Shown here: in pieces, positions 9,345 through 18,003 of the stretch
How positions within the stretch are numbered: the first letter of the stretch is position 1
How the letters are laid out: each line of letters starts with the position of its first letter
Source of the DNA: Pseudomonas lini
Lineage (GTDB): Bacteria > Pseudomonadota > Gammaproteobacteria > Pseudomonadales > Pseudomonadaceae
Direction of reading: 5' to 3'
Assembly: GCF_030812475.1 (NCBI RefSeq)
Contig: NZ_JAUSSR010000005.1
Location: 62,001-126,000 of the forward strand
Length of the DNA: 64,000 nucleotides
Made by a program: the position numbers and the translations under genes
The notes under the pieces: generated by a model
Seen by the model: the letters and a program-made list of their open reading frames with translations, nothing else
Told to the model about the DNA's origin: nothing
The model's database searches: none

Positions 9345-10682
9345 TCAGTAACCGGACCCCGGAATCCAGCTGGTCCCCGCCAGCGGCACCCGGGCCATGG
9401 CCGCCGATTCCACCGTCAATGCCACCAGATCCTCCGGATCCAGGTTATGCAGATGCGACTTGCCACACGCCCGGGCCATGGTCTGGGCCTCCAGCACCAT
9501 CACCCGCAGGTAATTGGCCAGGCGGCGACCGCCTTCGACCGGGTCCAGGCGCTTGGACAATTCCGGGTCTTGAGTGGTGATCCCGGCCGGGTCGCGGCCG
9601 TTCTGCCAGTCGTCATAAAAGCCGGCCGCCGAGCCGATCTTCTGCAATTCCTCGTCCAGACGTGGATGGTTATCGCCCAAGGCAATCAGCGCCGCCGTGC
9701 CGATGGCCACCGCATCCGCCCCCAGTGCCATGGCCTTGGCCACGTCGGCACCGTTGCGAATCCCTCCGGAGACGATCAGTTGAACCTTGCGATGCATGCC
9801 CATCTCTTGCAAAGCCTGTACCGCTTGCGGGATGGCCGACAAAATCGGGATACCGACGTGTTCGATGAACACTTCCTGGGTCGCCGCCGTCCCGCCTTGC
9901 ATGCCGTCGAGCACGATCACATCGGCCCCGGCCTTCACCGCCAGCTTGACGTCGTAGTACGGCCGGCTCGCGCCGATCTTCACGTAGATGGGTTTTTCCC
10001 AGTCGGTGATTTCCCGCAACTCGGCAATCTTGATCGCCAGGTCGTCCGGCCCGGTCCAGTCCGGGTGACGGCAAGCACTGCGCTGGTCGACACCGATTGG
10101 AAGCGTACGCATGCCCGCCACACGCTCGGTCACTTTCATCCCCAACAGCATGCCGCCGCCACCGGGCTTGGCGCCCTGGCCGAGGACGATCTCGATGGCG
10201 TCCGCCTTGCGCAGGTCGTCCGGGTTCATGCCGTAGCGCGACGGCAAATACTGATAGACCAAATGCTGGGACTGACCGCGCTCTTCCGGGGTCATGCCGC
10301 CGTCACCGGTGGTGGTGCTGGTGCCGGCGATGGTCGCGCCACGGCCCAGGGCTTCCTTGGCATTGGCCGATAAGGCGCCGAAACTCATGCCGGCGATGGT
10401 CACCGGAATCTTCAGGTGGATCGGCTTCTTGGCGAAGCGGTTGCCGAGGATCACATCGGTGCCGCACTTCTCCCGATAGCCTTCCAGCGGGTAGCGCGAA
10501 ACGCTGGCGCCGAGCAGCAGCAAGTCATCGAAGTGCGGCAGCTTGCGCTTGGTGCCGCCACCGCGAATATCGTAGATGCCGGTCTCGGCGGCACGCTGGA
10601 TTTCCTGGATGGTCAGGCGGTCGAAGGTGGCGGACTCGCGCAGCACTGGAGTGGCTGCTTTTTGACTGATTGGGTCGCTCAT
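9345..10682 (-). CDS. mgsC: N-methylglutamate synthase, FMN-binding synthase subunit
   Basis: 445 residues, homologous to the central FMN-binding (alpha/beta)8 domain of glutamate synthase. It shows I-A-G-M-S-F-G-A-L-S near residue 95, a T-G-D-G-G-M loop, G-Q-G-A-K-P-G-G-G-G-M-L and the K-I-G-A-S-R-P-Y-Y-D barrel strand. In MgsABC this subunit joins methylamine-derived nitrogen and 2-oxoglutarate to form N-methylglutamate. It is split from the amidotransferase and GXGXG subunits, as in N-methylglutamate synthase and archaeal-type split glutamate synthases. The gmaS-mgsABC arrangement favours MgsC. RBS is the AGGAGA just upstream. A generic glutamate synthase-like role cannot be excluded from sequence alone. 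Confidence 0.88.
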   Translation of the reverse strand: MSDPISQKAATPVLRESATFDRLTIQEIQRAAETGIYDIRGGGTKRKLPHFDDLLLLGASVSRYPLEGYREKCGTDVILGNRFAKKPIHLKIPVTIAGMSFGALSANAKEALGRGATIAGTSTTTGDGGMTPEERGQSQHLVYQYLPSRYGMNPDDLRKADAIEIVLGQGAKPGGGGMLLGMKVTERVAGMRTLPIGVDQRSACRHPDWTGPDDLAIKIAELREITDWEKPIYVKIGASRPYYDVKLAVKAGADVIVLDGMQGGTAATQEVFIEHVGIPILSAIPQAVQALQEMGMHRKVQLIVSGGIRNGADVAKAMALGADAVAIGTAALIALGDNHPRLDEELQKIGSAAGFYDDWQNGRDPAGITTQDPELSKRLDPVEGGRRLANYLRVMVLEAQTMARACGKSHLHNLDPEDLVALTVESAAMARVPLAGTSWIPGSGY

Positions 10683-10702
10683 ATCTGTTCTCCTCGCGCG
10701 GA

Positions 10703-11386
10703 TCAGTACGCGGACGCGTTATCGACTTTGAAGTTGTACAACTGACGGGCCGAGCCGTAGCGCTTGAAGTCAGCCGCCTGGTGCTCGAAACCGGCGCGGT
10801 TGAGCAGGCCTTGCAGCTCCTCCAGATGCTCGGCGCGCATCTCTTTCTCGACGCAGTCCGAGCCCAGGGACTCGACCGTGCCTTTGACGTAAATGTGGGT
10901 TTCGTACAACGAATCGCCCAGGGCATCGCCGGCATCGCCACAGACCACCAGGCGCCCGGCCTGGCCCATGAAGCAGCTCATGTGGCCGATGCTGCCGCCG
11001 ACCACGATGTCGATGCCCTTCATGGAAATCCCGCAACGGGCACCGGCATCGCCTTCGATCACCAGCAGTCCGCCATGGGCCGTGGCCCCGGCCGCCTGGG
11101 AGGCGCTGCCTTTGACGCGGACGTAGCCGGACATCATGTTCTCGGCGCAACCGACGCCGACATTGCCGTGAACGGTGATCGAAGCCTGCTGGTTCATGCC
11201 CGCGCAGTAGTAGCCAGCGTGGCCCTGGATATCGATGGACACGGCCTGGTTCACTCCGACCGCGAGGTTGTGCTTGCCGTTGGAATGTGTCACCACCCAT
11301 TCGCGGTCTTCAACGGTGTTCGCCTGGTCGTGCAGCGCCTGGTTGAGTTCACGCACGGTGGCAGTGGAAAGATCGATGGTTTTCAT
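10703..11386 (-). CDS. mgsB: N-methylglutamate synthase, GXGXG-domain subunit
   Basis: 227 residues matching the C-terminal GXGXG right-handed beta-helix domain of glutamate synthase. It has repeated glycine-rich turns such as G-H-A-G-Y-Y-C-A-G-M, G-N-V-G-V-G-C-A-E-N, G-D-A-G-A-R-C-G-I and G-S-I-G-H-M-S. In the holoenzyme this domain packs between the amidotransferase and the FMN domain and helps form the ammonia or methylamine tunnel. The gene lies 20 bp before mgsC and 11 bp after mgsA in one transcriptional direction, with GGAG upstream of its ATG. Homologous free-standing subunits are called GlxC or MgsB; context decides the name. Confidence 0.87.
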   Translation of the reverse strand: MKTIDLSTATVRELNQALHDQANTVEDREWVVTHSNGKHNLAVGVNQAVSIDIQGHAGYYCAGMNQQASITVHGNVGVGCAENMMSGYVRVKGSASQAAGATAHGGLLVIEGDAGARCGISMKGIDIVVGGSIGHMSCFMGQAGRLVVCGDAGDALGDSLYETHIYVKGTVESLGSDCVEKEMRAEHLEELQGLLNRAGFEHQAADFKRYGSARQLYNFKVDNASAY

Positions 11387-11397
11387 GTGCGCGCTCC

Positions 11398-12303
11398 TTA
11401 AGCTGACTGGCGTTCCCAGATGTACAGGGTGGCCGGTGCCGGCTCCCAGATCCTGGCGTGTTCGATGCCCGGCAGGCTCGACAGCGCCTGGTATTCCGAG
11501 GCCATGGCGACGTAGTCGTCGGTCTCGGCGAGGATTGCCGGCTTGCAGGCGATCGGGTCGCGGATCACCGCAAAACCGTTACGGGTGCCGATGGCGAAGG
11601 TGAAGAAACCGTCCAGGTCCTCCAGGGAATGATCCAGCGCCTCCTTCAGCGAATCGCCCTGCTGCAGGCGCCAGGTCAGGTAGCCGGCGGCCACTTCGGT
11701 GTCGTTTTCGGTCTCGAAATGAATGCCTTCGCGCTTGAGTTCCTGGCGCAGTCGGAAGTGGTTGGACAGCGAACCGTTGTGCACCAGGCACAGGTCGGCA
11801 CCGGTGGAAAACGGGTGGCTGCCTTCCATGGTCACCGCGCTTTCGGTGGCCATGCGGGTGTGGCCGATGATGTGGCTGCCCTTCATCCCGGCCAGGCCGA
11901 AGCGTTGGGAAATCTCCTGAGGCAGACCCATGCCCTTGAGGATTTCGATGCTCTGACCGGCGCTCATGATGCGCACGCCCGGGGCCAGTTCGGCGAGGGC
12001 CAGGCGCACCGGTGCCTCTTCGGCGTGGATCTTCAGCACCGCGGCGCTGGCGTTCTGGAACCAGTCCAGGGAACAGCCCAAGCACCCTTCCAGTTCGCCC
12101 ATCAGGGTTTTCCAGTCAAAGCCTTCAGTGGTCGCCTGCAGGGTCAACTTGACCCAGCCATCGGCCACTTCATCGCCGTAGATGGCGAAACCGGCACTGT
12201 CCGGGCCACGATCGGTCATGGCCTGCAACATGGGTTCAAAGAGCTTGCCTAGCTGGGATTCCAGCTGCAGATTTTTCAGGTACAGACCTACGATTCCACA
12301 CAT
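11398..12303 (-). CDS. mgsA: N-methylglutamate synthase, class II amidotransferase subunit
   Basis: 301 residues, class II (Ntn-type) glutamine amidotransferase. I chose the start at 12303 because it places the catalytic cysteine at position 2 (M-C-G-I-V-G-L-Y), which these enzymes expose after Met removal; a longer frame to 12354 would bury it. Further family motifs are T-D-R-G-P-D-S-A near 50, G-H-T-R-M-A-T-E-S and V-H-N-G-S-L-S-N-H. In the N-methylglutamate pathway this subunit would release methylamine from gamma-glutamylmethylamide rather than ammonia from glutamine. It begins the mgsABC run, 138 bp downstream of gmaS. Confidence 0.88.
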   Translation of the reverse strand: MCGIVGLYLKNLQLESQLGKLFEPMLQAMTDRGPDSAGFAIYGDEVADGWVKLTLQATTEGFDWKTLMGELEGCLGCSLDWFQNASAAVLKIHAEEAPVRLALAELAPGVRIMSAGQSIEILKGMGLPQEISQRFGLAGMKGSHIIGHTRMATESAVTMEGSHPFSTGADLCLVHNGSLSNHFRLRQELKREGIHFETENDTEVAAGYLTWRLQQGDSLKEALDHSLEDLDGFFTFAIGTRNGFAVIRDPIACKPAILAETDDYVAMASEYQALSSLPGIEHARIWEPAPATLYIWERQSA

Positions 12304-12329
12304 AAAAGCAGTCCTCACTTCGTTCGGGA

Positions 12330-12429
12330 GCGGCAAGCTGCAAGCTGCAAACAAACCGCATAGACAGAAACTGGTGTTACACCGCCAACCCGCTTTTACT
12401 GCGGCTTGACACTTGCAGCTTGTAGCCGC
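12330..12429. repeat. Imperfect inverted repeat between gmaS and mgsA
   Basis: A left arm GCGGCAAGCTGCAAGCT and a right arm ACTTGCAGCTTGTAGCCGC flank about 60 bases. The CTGCAAGCTG core is a recurrent Pseudomonas intergenic palindrome. It may fold in the gmaS-mgsA transcript and set the ratio of the two products; that is inference. Confidence 0.6.
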
Positions 12430-12441
12430 CGCCCAACAGGC

Positions 12442-13776
12442 TCAGAAAAACTCGGTGTAGCGAGCGATCTCCCAGTCACTCACATGGCGGCTGTATTCCA
12501 CCCACTCCATGCGCTTGAGCTTGATGAACTCGCCGACGATCTGCGGGCCCAGCACTTCAGCGAACAGCGGGTCGGCTTCCAGGGCGTCGCACGCTTCCTT
12601 GAGCGATTGCGGCAGGGTCTTGATGCCGCGCGCGGCGATCTGCTCCAGGCTAAGGCTGTAGAGGTTTTCATTGCAGACGTGGTCGATTTCCAGCTGACGG
12701 TCGATGCCGTCCAGGCCGGCGGCGATGATCGCGGCGCTGACCAGATAGGGATTGCAACCGGCGTCCGGCAGGCGGAACTCCAGGCGGCCATAAGGCACCC
12801 GCACCATCGCCGAACGGTTGTTGGCGCCGAAGGCAATGAAGGCCGGGGCCCAGGTCGCGCCGGACAACGAGTTGCCCACCACCAGCCGCTTGTAGGAGTT
12901 GACCGTCGGCGCGGCAAAGGCACAGAGCGCCGGGCCGTGGGCGAGCAGACCGGCGGCGAAGTGGTAGGCCAGTTTCGACAGGCCCATGCCGCTCGGATCG
13001 CTGGCGTCATGGAACAGGTTCTTGTTGTCGGCACTGCTGATCGACAGGTGAAAGTGCATGCCGTTGCCGGCGCGTTTCGGGTCGGGCTTGGGCATGAACG
13101 AGCAGATCATCCCCAGGTCATTGGCGATCTCGCCGGCGGCCATGCGAAAGAAGGTGAAGCGATCCGCCGAGGTCATGGCGTCGCTGTAGGTGTAGTTGAT
13201 CTCGAACTGGCCGTTGGCGTCCTCGTGGTCGATTTGATAGACCTCGAAATCCACCGCCTGCAGGGCTTCGGTCAGCCGCTCGAGGAACACCCGGGAGCGC
13301 GACAGCCCCTTGTAGTCGTAGCAAGGCTTGTCCAGGTTGTCGCTGAGGTCGACCAGTTGCAGCTTGCCCTGTTCATCGCGGCGCATCAGGTTGAATTCGG
13401 GCTCCAGGCCGGTGTTGAGGGTCCAGCCCTTTTCTGCCAGGCGTTGCACTTGTTGCTGCAATACATAACGGCTGTCATAGGGATGGGGTTGGCCGTCGAC
13501 ATGTCCCACACACACCACCCGGCCGTAACCCGGCTGCCAGGGCACCGGCGTCAGGGTGGACAGGTCGCCGCGGGCCATGAAGTCCGGACCGTGAGGCTCC
13601 ATGCCCATGCCGCTGATCGCGAACCCGGCAAAACCCGCACCTTCTTCGGCGACGGTCTTGAGCCCGCAAATCGGCACCGATTTGGTCTTGGCCGCACCAT
13701 GAATATCCACAAACTGCGCAAGCACGTACTTGATCCCGTGCTTGTCGATGATGCGCTGGGTTTCTGCTGGCAACAT
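12442..13776 (-). CDS. gmaS: Gamma-glutamylmethylamide synthetase (glutamine synthetase family)
   Basis: ATP-dependent ligation of methylamine to the gamma-carboxyl of glutamate, the entry step of the N-methylglutamate pathway. The 444-residue protein has the glutamine synthetase beta-grasp and catalytic domains. Motifs are F-V-D-I-H-G near 22, L-E-P-E-F-N around 122, D-A-N-G-Q-F-E-I-N, the metal/ATP loop G-N-G-M-H-F-H-L and the C-terminal [14 protein letters not shown]. It lacks the long adenylylation segment of GlnA. The start is behind AGGAG. It is followed by mgsABC and faces an XRE-cupin regulator. A sigma-54-type promoter lies about 90 bp upstream. GmaS-type enzymes can also accept ethylamine, so theanine-like activity is possible. 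Confidence 0.9.
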   Translation of the reverse strand: MLPAETQRIIDKHGIKYVLAQFVDIHGAAKTKSVPICGLKTVAEEGAGFAGFAISGMGMEPHGPDFMARGDLSTLTPVPWQPGYGRVVCVGHVDGQPHPYDSRYVLQQQVQRLAEKGWTLNTGLEPEFNLMRRDEQGKLQLVDLSDNLDKPCYDYKGLSRSRVFLERLTEALQAVDFEVYQIDHEDANGQFEINYTYSDAMTSADRFTFFRMAAGEIANDLGMICSFMPKPDPKRAGNGMHFHLSISSADNKNLFHDASDPSGMGLSKLAYHFAAGLLAHGPALCAFAAPTVNSYKRLVVGNSLSGATWAPAFIAFGANNRSAMVRVPYGRLEFRLPDAGCNPYLVSAAIIAAGLDGIDRQLEIDHVCNENLYSLSLEQIAARGIKTLPQSLKEACDALEADPLFAEVLGPQIVGEFIKLKRMEWVEYSRHVSDWEIARYTEFF

Positions 13777-13833
13777 TGCTCGTCACTCCTCGCGAAAGGC
13801 AAAACATTGTGGATTGGCATTGACTGTCTTTTT

Positions 13834-13868
13834 ATTCCTAAAAAGAAAGTTAGTTTCCCAATAGGAAT
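13834..13868. promoter_or_regulatory. Inverted repeat in the gmaS/regulator divergent region
   Basis: ATTCCTA at 13834-13840 and its exact reverse complement TAGGAAT at 13862-13868 flank 21 bases containing GAAAGTTAGTTTC. It abuts the predicted gmaS sigma-54 promoter and lies at or just after the expected start site. It is a candidate operator for the divergent XRE-cupin regulator or for another factor; no binding is shown. Confidence 0.5.
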
Positions 13869-13883
13869 GCAAGGCCCTTGCCA
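13868..13883 (-). promoter_or_regulatory. Candidate sigma-54 (RpoN) promoter of gmaS-mgsABC
   Basis: On the minus strand the sequence reads TGGCAAGGGCCTTGCA. Against the -24/-12 consensus TGGCACG-N4-TTGCW it has GG and GC at the required 12-base spacing and a single mismatch (A for C in the -24 element). It lies 92 bp before the gmaS start, leaving a leader of about 80 bases. This suggests nitrogen control through NtrC-type activation, which suits a pathway that yields glutamate and ammonium. Confidence 0.72.
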
Positions 13884-13938
13884 GATTCGCGAGCGCGCCG
13901 TTGAAACGTCGTGGAAAGCGCTTTTGTGCTGTATATAT

Positions 13939-13955
13939 GGGAAAATTCTTTTCCC
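13939..13955. promoter_or_regulatory. Near-palindrome GGGAAAATTCTTTTCCC
   Basis: A 17-base near-perfect dyad with GGGAAAA and TTTTCCC arms, about 100 bases before the regulator ATG and followed closely by a second GGGAATA. It could be an operator in the gmaS/regulator intergenic region. The GGAAT/ATTCC half-site recurs at 13834-13868 and at 14891-14905. Confidence 0.45.
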
Positions 13956-14051
13956 CGTGGGAATACGCCCAGCGGAATGGGCGCCGAGCGCCATGATTTG
14001 CACTTTCTCAGTGCGAAACTAATATTACTGAACGGAAAGTGTGCAGGACTG

Positions 14052-14657
14052 ATGACTATGCCGACCGAAACCGCACCGCGTCTCAAGCTTGAGCAATACC
14101 TGGGGTTGCAGATCAAGCGTCAGCGCCAGGCGCAAGACCTCAAATTGTCCGATGTGGCGAAGATTGCCGATATCAGCCAAGGCATGTTGAGCAAGATCGA
14201 GAACGCCCAGGTGTCTACCAGCCTCGAGACCTTGAGCCGGCTGTGCGATGTGCTGGGGCTGCCGTTGTCGAAGTTGTTCAGCGAGTACGACCAGCAGGAT
14301 GGCAGTGCGTTGCTGGTCAAGGCTGACCAGGGGATGGAGGTGGTTCGCCGGGGGACAGAGAAAGGCCATACCTATCATCTGCTCAATCACACCCGTGGGC
14401 CGAAGAAGAGTTTCGAGGCGTATATGGTCAGCATGGATGACGCGAGCGAGGAGTTTCCGACCTTCTCGCATCCGGGGACCGAGTTTCTGCACCTGCTCGA
14501 GGGTGAGCTGATTTATCGGCATGGCAATCAGCTGTATCGGATGGAGGCCGGGGACAGCTTGACGTTCGAGGGGGAGATTCCCCATGGGCCCGAGGAGTTG
14601 GTGCGGGTGCCGATCCGGCTGTTGTCGATCATGAATTACGGGAGTGACAGGGAATAA
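14052..14657 (+). CDS. XRE-cupin transcriptional regulator of the methylamine genes
   Basis: 201-residue cytoplasmic regulator with an N-terminal XRE helix-turn-helix (about 12-66, with L-S-D-V-A-K-I-A-D-I-S-Q-G-M-L-S-K-I-E-N) and a C-terminal cupin domain (about 115-190, with H-P-G-T-E-F-L-H-L-L-E-G-E and G-D-S-L-T-F). Cupin effector domains in this family bind small molecules. The ATG at 14052 begins the conserved part; the open frame runs further upstream but without family similarity. It is divergent from gmaS and upstream of purU2-folD2-mgd, so it probably controls one or both. The ligand might be methylamine, gamma-glutamylmethylamide or N-methylglutamate; that is inference. Confidence 0.85.
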   Translation: MTMPTETAPRLKLEQYLGLQIKRQRQAQDLKLSDVAKIADISQGMLSKIENAQVSTSLETLSRLCDVLGLPLSKLFSEYDQQDGSALLVKADQGMEVVRRGTEKGHTYHLLNHTRGPKKSFEAYMVSMDDASEEFPTFSHPGTEFLHLLEGELIYRHGNQLYRMEAGDSLTFEGEIPHGPEELVRVPIRLLSIMNYGSDRE

Positions 14658-14691
14658 CGTAGTCCTCGCCCACCCGATATCACACCGCCCC

Positions 14692-14782
14692 CTGTAGGAG
14701 CTGGCTTGCCAGCGAAGGCGTCCGTTCAGGCAATAAATATGTCGACTGACCCACCGCCTTCGCTGGCAAGCCAGCTCCTACA
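14692..14782. repeat. REP/REPIN element
   Basis: Arms CTGTAGGAGCTGGCTTGCCA and the reverse complement enclose about 45 bases, downstream of the XRE-cupin gene. It separates that gene from the mgd operon promoter region. Confidence 0.9.
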
Positions 14783-14890
14783 TGGGAACGCGTGCGCCCT
14801 GAAAATCCGCAATAAAATTCCTGCCAGTTAAAAAACTTTCCAAAACCCCCTAGACGCCACCTCCTCTTCCCCCGTATAAAGCCACCAACA

Positions 14891-14905
14891 GGAATAATTT
14901 ATTCC
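14891..14905. promoter_or_regulatory. Perfect palindrome upstream of purU2-folD2-mgdABCD
   Basis: GGAATAA-T-TTATTCC is an exact 7-1-7 dyad, 94 bp before the purU2 ATG and just downstream of a TATAAA that could be a -10 box (14874-14879). It shares GGAAT/ATTCC halves with the palindromes between gmaS and the regulator, so the same factor may bind both. Confidence 0.55.
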
Positions 14906-14998
14906 CATCAAGAAACCGCGCTCAAGGATGAGCCTCGCTGTCCGCTGACATTTTTTTCGCTATGCGATGAGCTGCCGCCATCATCCCGAGGACGTGTC

Positions 14999-15865
14999 AT
15001 GCAACACGAAAAAAACCATTTCATCATCAAGATCACCTGTCCCGCGGTGTCCGGCATAGTCGCCGCCGTCACCACCTACCTGGCGGACAACGGTTGCTAC
15101 ATCGGGGAGATGGCGCAATTCGACGACGACTTCAGCGGCCGCTTCTTCATGCGTGCAGTCTTTCGCTTCAATGACGGCCACACGGGCGACATCCAGCAGA
15201 TCAAGAACGGTTTCACCGACGTCGCCCAGGCGTTCGACATGACCTGGGAACTGCACGACACCCGCGAACCGATGCGCGTGCTACTGATGGTCAGCAAGTT
15301 CGACCACTGCCTTACCGACCTGCTGTACCGCTACCACAAGGGCGAGATGGACATGACCATCACCGCCATCGTCTCCAACCACCTCGACCTGCGGCCCATG
15401 GCCGAACGCGAGGGCATCCGCTTCATCTACCTGCCCGTGACCAAGGACACCAAGGCCCGGCAGGAAGCCGAGCTGATGAAGATCGTCGACGACACCGGCA
15501 CCGAACTGGTGGTGCTGGCGCGCTATATGCAGATCCTCTCCGACGACCTGTGCAAGCAACTCTCGGGCCGGGCGATCAACATTCACCACTCGTTCCTGCC
15601 TGGCTTCAAGGGCGCCAAGCCCTATCACCAGGCCTACCAGCGCGGGGTGAAACTGATCGGCGCCACCGCCCATTACGTTACCAGCGATCTCGACGAGGGA
15701 CCGATCATCGAGCAGGAGGTCCAGCGTGTCGATCATGTCTACCTGCCCGACGACCTGGTCGCCACCGGCCGCGACACCGAAACCGTGGCCCTGTCCAAGG
15801 CGGTCAAGTACCACCTTGAACACCGGGTCTTCCTCAACCAGGACAGAACGGTGATCTTCCGGTGA
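14999..15865 (+). CDS. purU: Formyltetrahydrofolate deformylase, copy 2
   Basis: 288-residue PurU paralogue of the gene at 249-1115, same length and colinear. The ACT domain is at about 6-85, with the formyltransferase domain after it and the N-I-H-H-S-F-L-P motif near 194-201. It releases formate and THF from 10-formyl-THF. RBS GAGGA lies upstream of the ATG. It is the first gene of a six-gene run (purU2, folD2, mgdABCD); its stop overlaps the folD2 GTG by 3 bases, so translation is probably coupled. Position at the head of the N-methylglutamate dehydrogenase operon ties it to disposal of the methyl carbon of methylamine. Confidence 0.93.
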   Translation: MQHEKNHFIIKITCPAVSGIVAAVTTYLADNGCYIGEMAQFDDDFSGRFFMRAVFRFNDGHTGDIQQIKNGFTDVAQAFDMTWELHDTREPMRVLLMVSKFDHCLTDLLYRYHKGEMDMTITAIVSNHLDLRPMAEREGIRFIYLPVTKDTKARQEAELMKIVDDTGTELVVLARYMQILSDDLCKQLSGRAINIHHSFLPGFKGAKPYHQAYQRGVKLIGATAHYVTSDLDEGPIIEQEVQRVDHVYLPDDLVATGRDTETVALSKAVKYHLEHRVFLNQDRTVIFR

Positions 15866-16767
15866 ACGCCTGCACATTGATCGACGGCAAGGCCGCAGCC
15901 GCCCGGGTGCTGGTTCAAGTCCGCAAGGACGTGGACCGCCTGCGCGAGCAAGACATTCAACCCGCGCTGGCGGTGATTCTGGTGGGCAGCGACCCGGCCA
16001 GCCAAGTCTACGTGCGCAACAAGATACTGCGTGCCGAAGAGGTGGGCATCCGCTCCGTGGAGCATCGGTTGTCCCCGGACACCAGCACCGGACAATTGCT
16101 GGACCTGATCGCCACATTGAATGCCGACCGCGCGATCAACGGCATTCTCCTGCAGTTGCCGTTGCCGGCGCACATGGATGAATTGCGCGCCCTGGAGGCC
16201 ATCGCCCCAGACAAGGATGTCGACGGTTTCCACAGCCAGAACGTCGGCGGTCTCAGCCAGGGTCGCACGGTCCTCGCCCCTTGTACCCCCAGCGGTTGCC
16301 TGTATCTGCTGGAGCAGACCTGCGGTGATCTGAGGGGCAAGCACGCGGTGGTGATCGGCCGCTCGAACATTGTCGGCAAGCCCATGGCCGCGCTGCTGCT
16401 CAAGGCTGACTGCTCGGTGACCATGCTGCATTCGCGCAGCCGCGATGCGCAGGCGCTGTGCCGTCAGGCCGATATCGTCATCGCCGCCGTGGGTCGGCCG
16501 CGCCTGATCGATGCCAGCTGGCTCAAGCCCGGCGCGGTGGTGATCGACGTCGGTATCAACCGCATCGACGACGCTGGTCGCAGCCGGCTGGTGGGCGATG
16601 TCGACTTCGATAGCGCCCTGCCCCATGTCGCGGCGATCACGCCGGTACCGGGGGGCGTCGGCCCGATGACCATCGCCTTCCTGATGAAAAACACCGTGAC
16701 CGCGGCCCTTGCGCAACACCAGGCTCAACGCAGCCAATCGGAGGCCCCATGCCATTCAATCTATTGA
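15862..16767 (+). CDS. folD: Methylenetetrahydrofolate dehydrogenase/cyclohydrolase, copy 2
   Basis: 301-residue FolD starting with GTG at 15862, which overlaps the purU2 stop (GTGA). It carries L-I-D-G-K-A, Y-V-R-N-K, L-P-L-P-A-H, K-D-V-D-G-F, the [11 protein letters not shown] dinucleotide loop and [10 protein letters not shown]. It oxidises methylene-THF to 10-formyl-THF for PurU2. Its last 19 bases overlap the start of mgdA, another sign of a compact operon. Together with the copy at 6821-7753 the window holds two purU-folD sets, one for each demethylation arm. Confidence 0.93.
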   Translation: MNACTLIDGKAAAARVLVQVRKDVDRLREQDIQPALAVILVGSDPASQVYVRNKILRAEEVGIRSVEHRLSPDTSTGQLLDLIATLNADRAINGILLQLPLPAHMDELRALEAIAPDKDVDGFHSQNVGGLSQGRTVLAPCTPSGCLYLLEQTCGDLRGKHAVVIGRSNIVGKPMAALLLKADCSVTMLHSRSRDAQALCRQADIVIAAVGRPRLIDASWLKPGAVVIDVGINRIDDAGRSRLVGDVDFDSALPHVAAITPVPGGVGPMTIAFLMKNTVTAALAQHQAQRSQSEAPCHSIY

Positions 16768-17990
16768 AATACGGGCTCAGTTCGGAATACCCGGTAGACG
16801 TGGATCTGCCGCCACCGAAGGAACTCAAGGCGAGCTATGACGTGGTGATCATCGGTGCCGGCGGCCACGGCCTGGCCACCGCTTACTACCTGGCCAGGTA
16901 CCACGGCATCACCAACATCGCGGTGCTGGAGAAGTCCTACCTGGGCGGCGGCAATACTGCGCGCAACACCGCAGTGATCCGCTCCAATTACCTGACCAGC
17001 GAAGGCGTGCGTTTTTATGCCGAGTCGGTGCGGATGTTCCAGTCGCTGTCCAACGAATTCGATTTCAACATCATGTACTCCGAGCGCGGCCAGCTGACCC
17101 TGGCCCACACCGACGCCACGGTACGTTCGTTCCGTCAGCGGGCCGAGGTCAACAAGCACTTCGGCGGGCGCACCGAGATGATCGACCGCCAGCAGATCCG
17201 CGAGCTGGTGCCCAGCCTCAACCTCGATCCCGGCCATTTGCCGGTGATCGCCGGGCTCTGGCACATCGACGGCGCCACCGCGCGCCACGACGCGGTGGCC
17301 TGGGGTTACGCCAAACAGGCGGCCAAGCGCGGCGTGGAAATCCACCAGCTCACCGAAGTCCAGGACCTGATCATCGAAAACGGCGCGATCACCGCGGTGA
17401 AAACCAATCGCGGCACCATCAAGTGCGGTTGCGCGGTCCAGGCGATTGCCGGTCACAGTTCATTGCTGATGGCCAAGGCCGGGATCCGTTCGCCGATCCA
17501 GACCTTCCCCCTGCAAGCCATGGTCACCCAGCCGTTCAAGCCGTTTCTCGATCCGCTGGTGAGCTCCTCCGCCCTGCACTGCTACGTGCAGCAAACCAGT
17601 CGTGGCGAGGTGGTGTTCGGCGGTGGTTCGGATCCCTATCCGCTGTTCAATACCCGCTCCACTCTCGACTTGAAGGAAAGCCTGCTGGCCCACGCGATCG
17701 AGATGTTCCCGTTCCTGGCCAACGCCAAGCTGATGCGCCAATGGGCCGGGATCACCGACATGACCCCGGACTACAGCCCGATCATGGGCCTGTCACCGGT
17801 GAAGAATTACTACCTCGACGCCGGTTGGGGCACCTGGGGCTTCAAGGCCACGCCTATCTGCGGCAAGACCATGGCCGAGCTGGTGGCCAGCGGCGGCAAA
17901 GTGCCGGAGCTGATCAAACCCTTCGGCCTGGAACGTTTCTCGACCTTCCGGCAAGTCAACGAAATGGGCGCCACGGCGGCCAGTCACTGA
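16749..17990 (+). CDS. mgdA: N-methylglutamate dehydrogenase, SoxB-like flavoprotein subunit
   Basis: 413 residues, homologous to the beta subunit of heterotetrameric sarcosine oxidase (DAO family). The FAD motif G-A-G-G-H-G is at about 36-41, followed by a [11 protein letters not shown] segment typical of the SoxB site. The C-terminal [10 protein letters not shown] motif closes the FAD fold. It oxidises the N-methyl group of N-methylglutamate. The start is behind GGAGG inside the end of folD2. The sarcosine oxidase alternative is real from sequence alone; adjacency to gmaS and mgsABC, and an alpha subunit with the same order, favour Mgd. Confidence 0.85.
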   Translation: MPFNLLKYGLSSEYPVDVDLPPPKELKASYDVVIIGAGGHGLATAYYLARYHGITNIAVLEKSYLGGGNTARNTAVIRSNYLTSEGVRFYAESVRMFQSLSNEFDFNIMYSERGQLTLAHTDATVRSFRQRAEVNKHFGGRTEMIDRQQIRELVPSLNLDPGHLPVIAGLWHIDGATARHDAVAWGYAKQAAKRGVEIHQLTEVQDLIIENGAITAVKTNRGTIKCGCAVQAIAGHSSLLMAKAGIRSPIQTFPLQAMVTQPFKPFLDPLVSSSALHCYVQQTSRGEVVFGGGSDPYPLFNTRSTLDLKESLLAHAIEMFPFLANAKLMRQWAGITDMTPDYSPIMGLSPVKNYYLDAGWGTWGFKATPICGKTMAELVASGGKVPELIKPFGLERFSTFRQVNEMGATAASH

Positions 17991-18003
17991 CGGAGAGCGG
18001 ACT

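Noticed and set aside
9345..12303. Ordinary glutamate synthase (gltBD)
   Set aside because: GltB is one large chain with gltD next to it; here three separate subunits follow gmaS.
12442..13776. Housekeeping glutamine synthetase glnA
   Set aside because: It lacks the adenylylation segment and ntrBC neighbours, and clusters with mgsABC and mgd genes.
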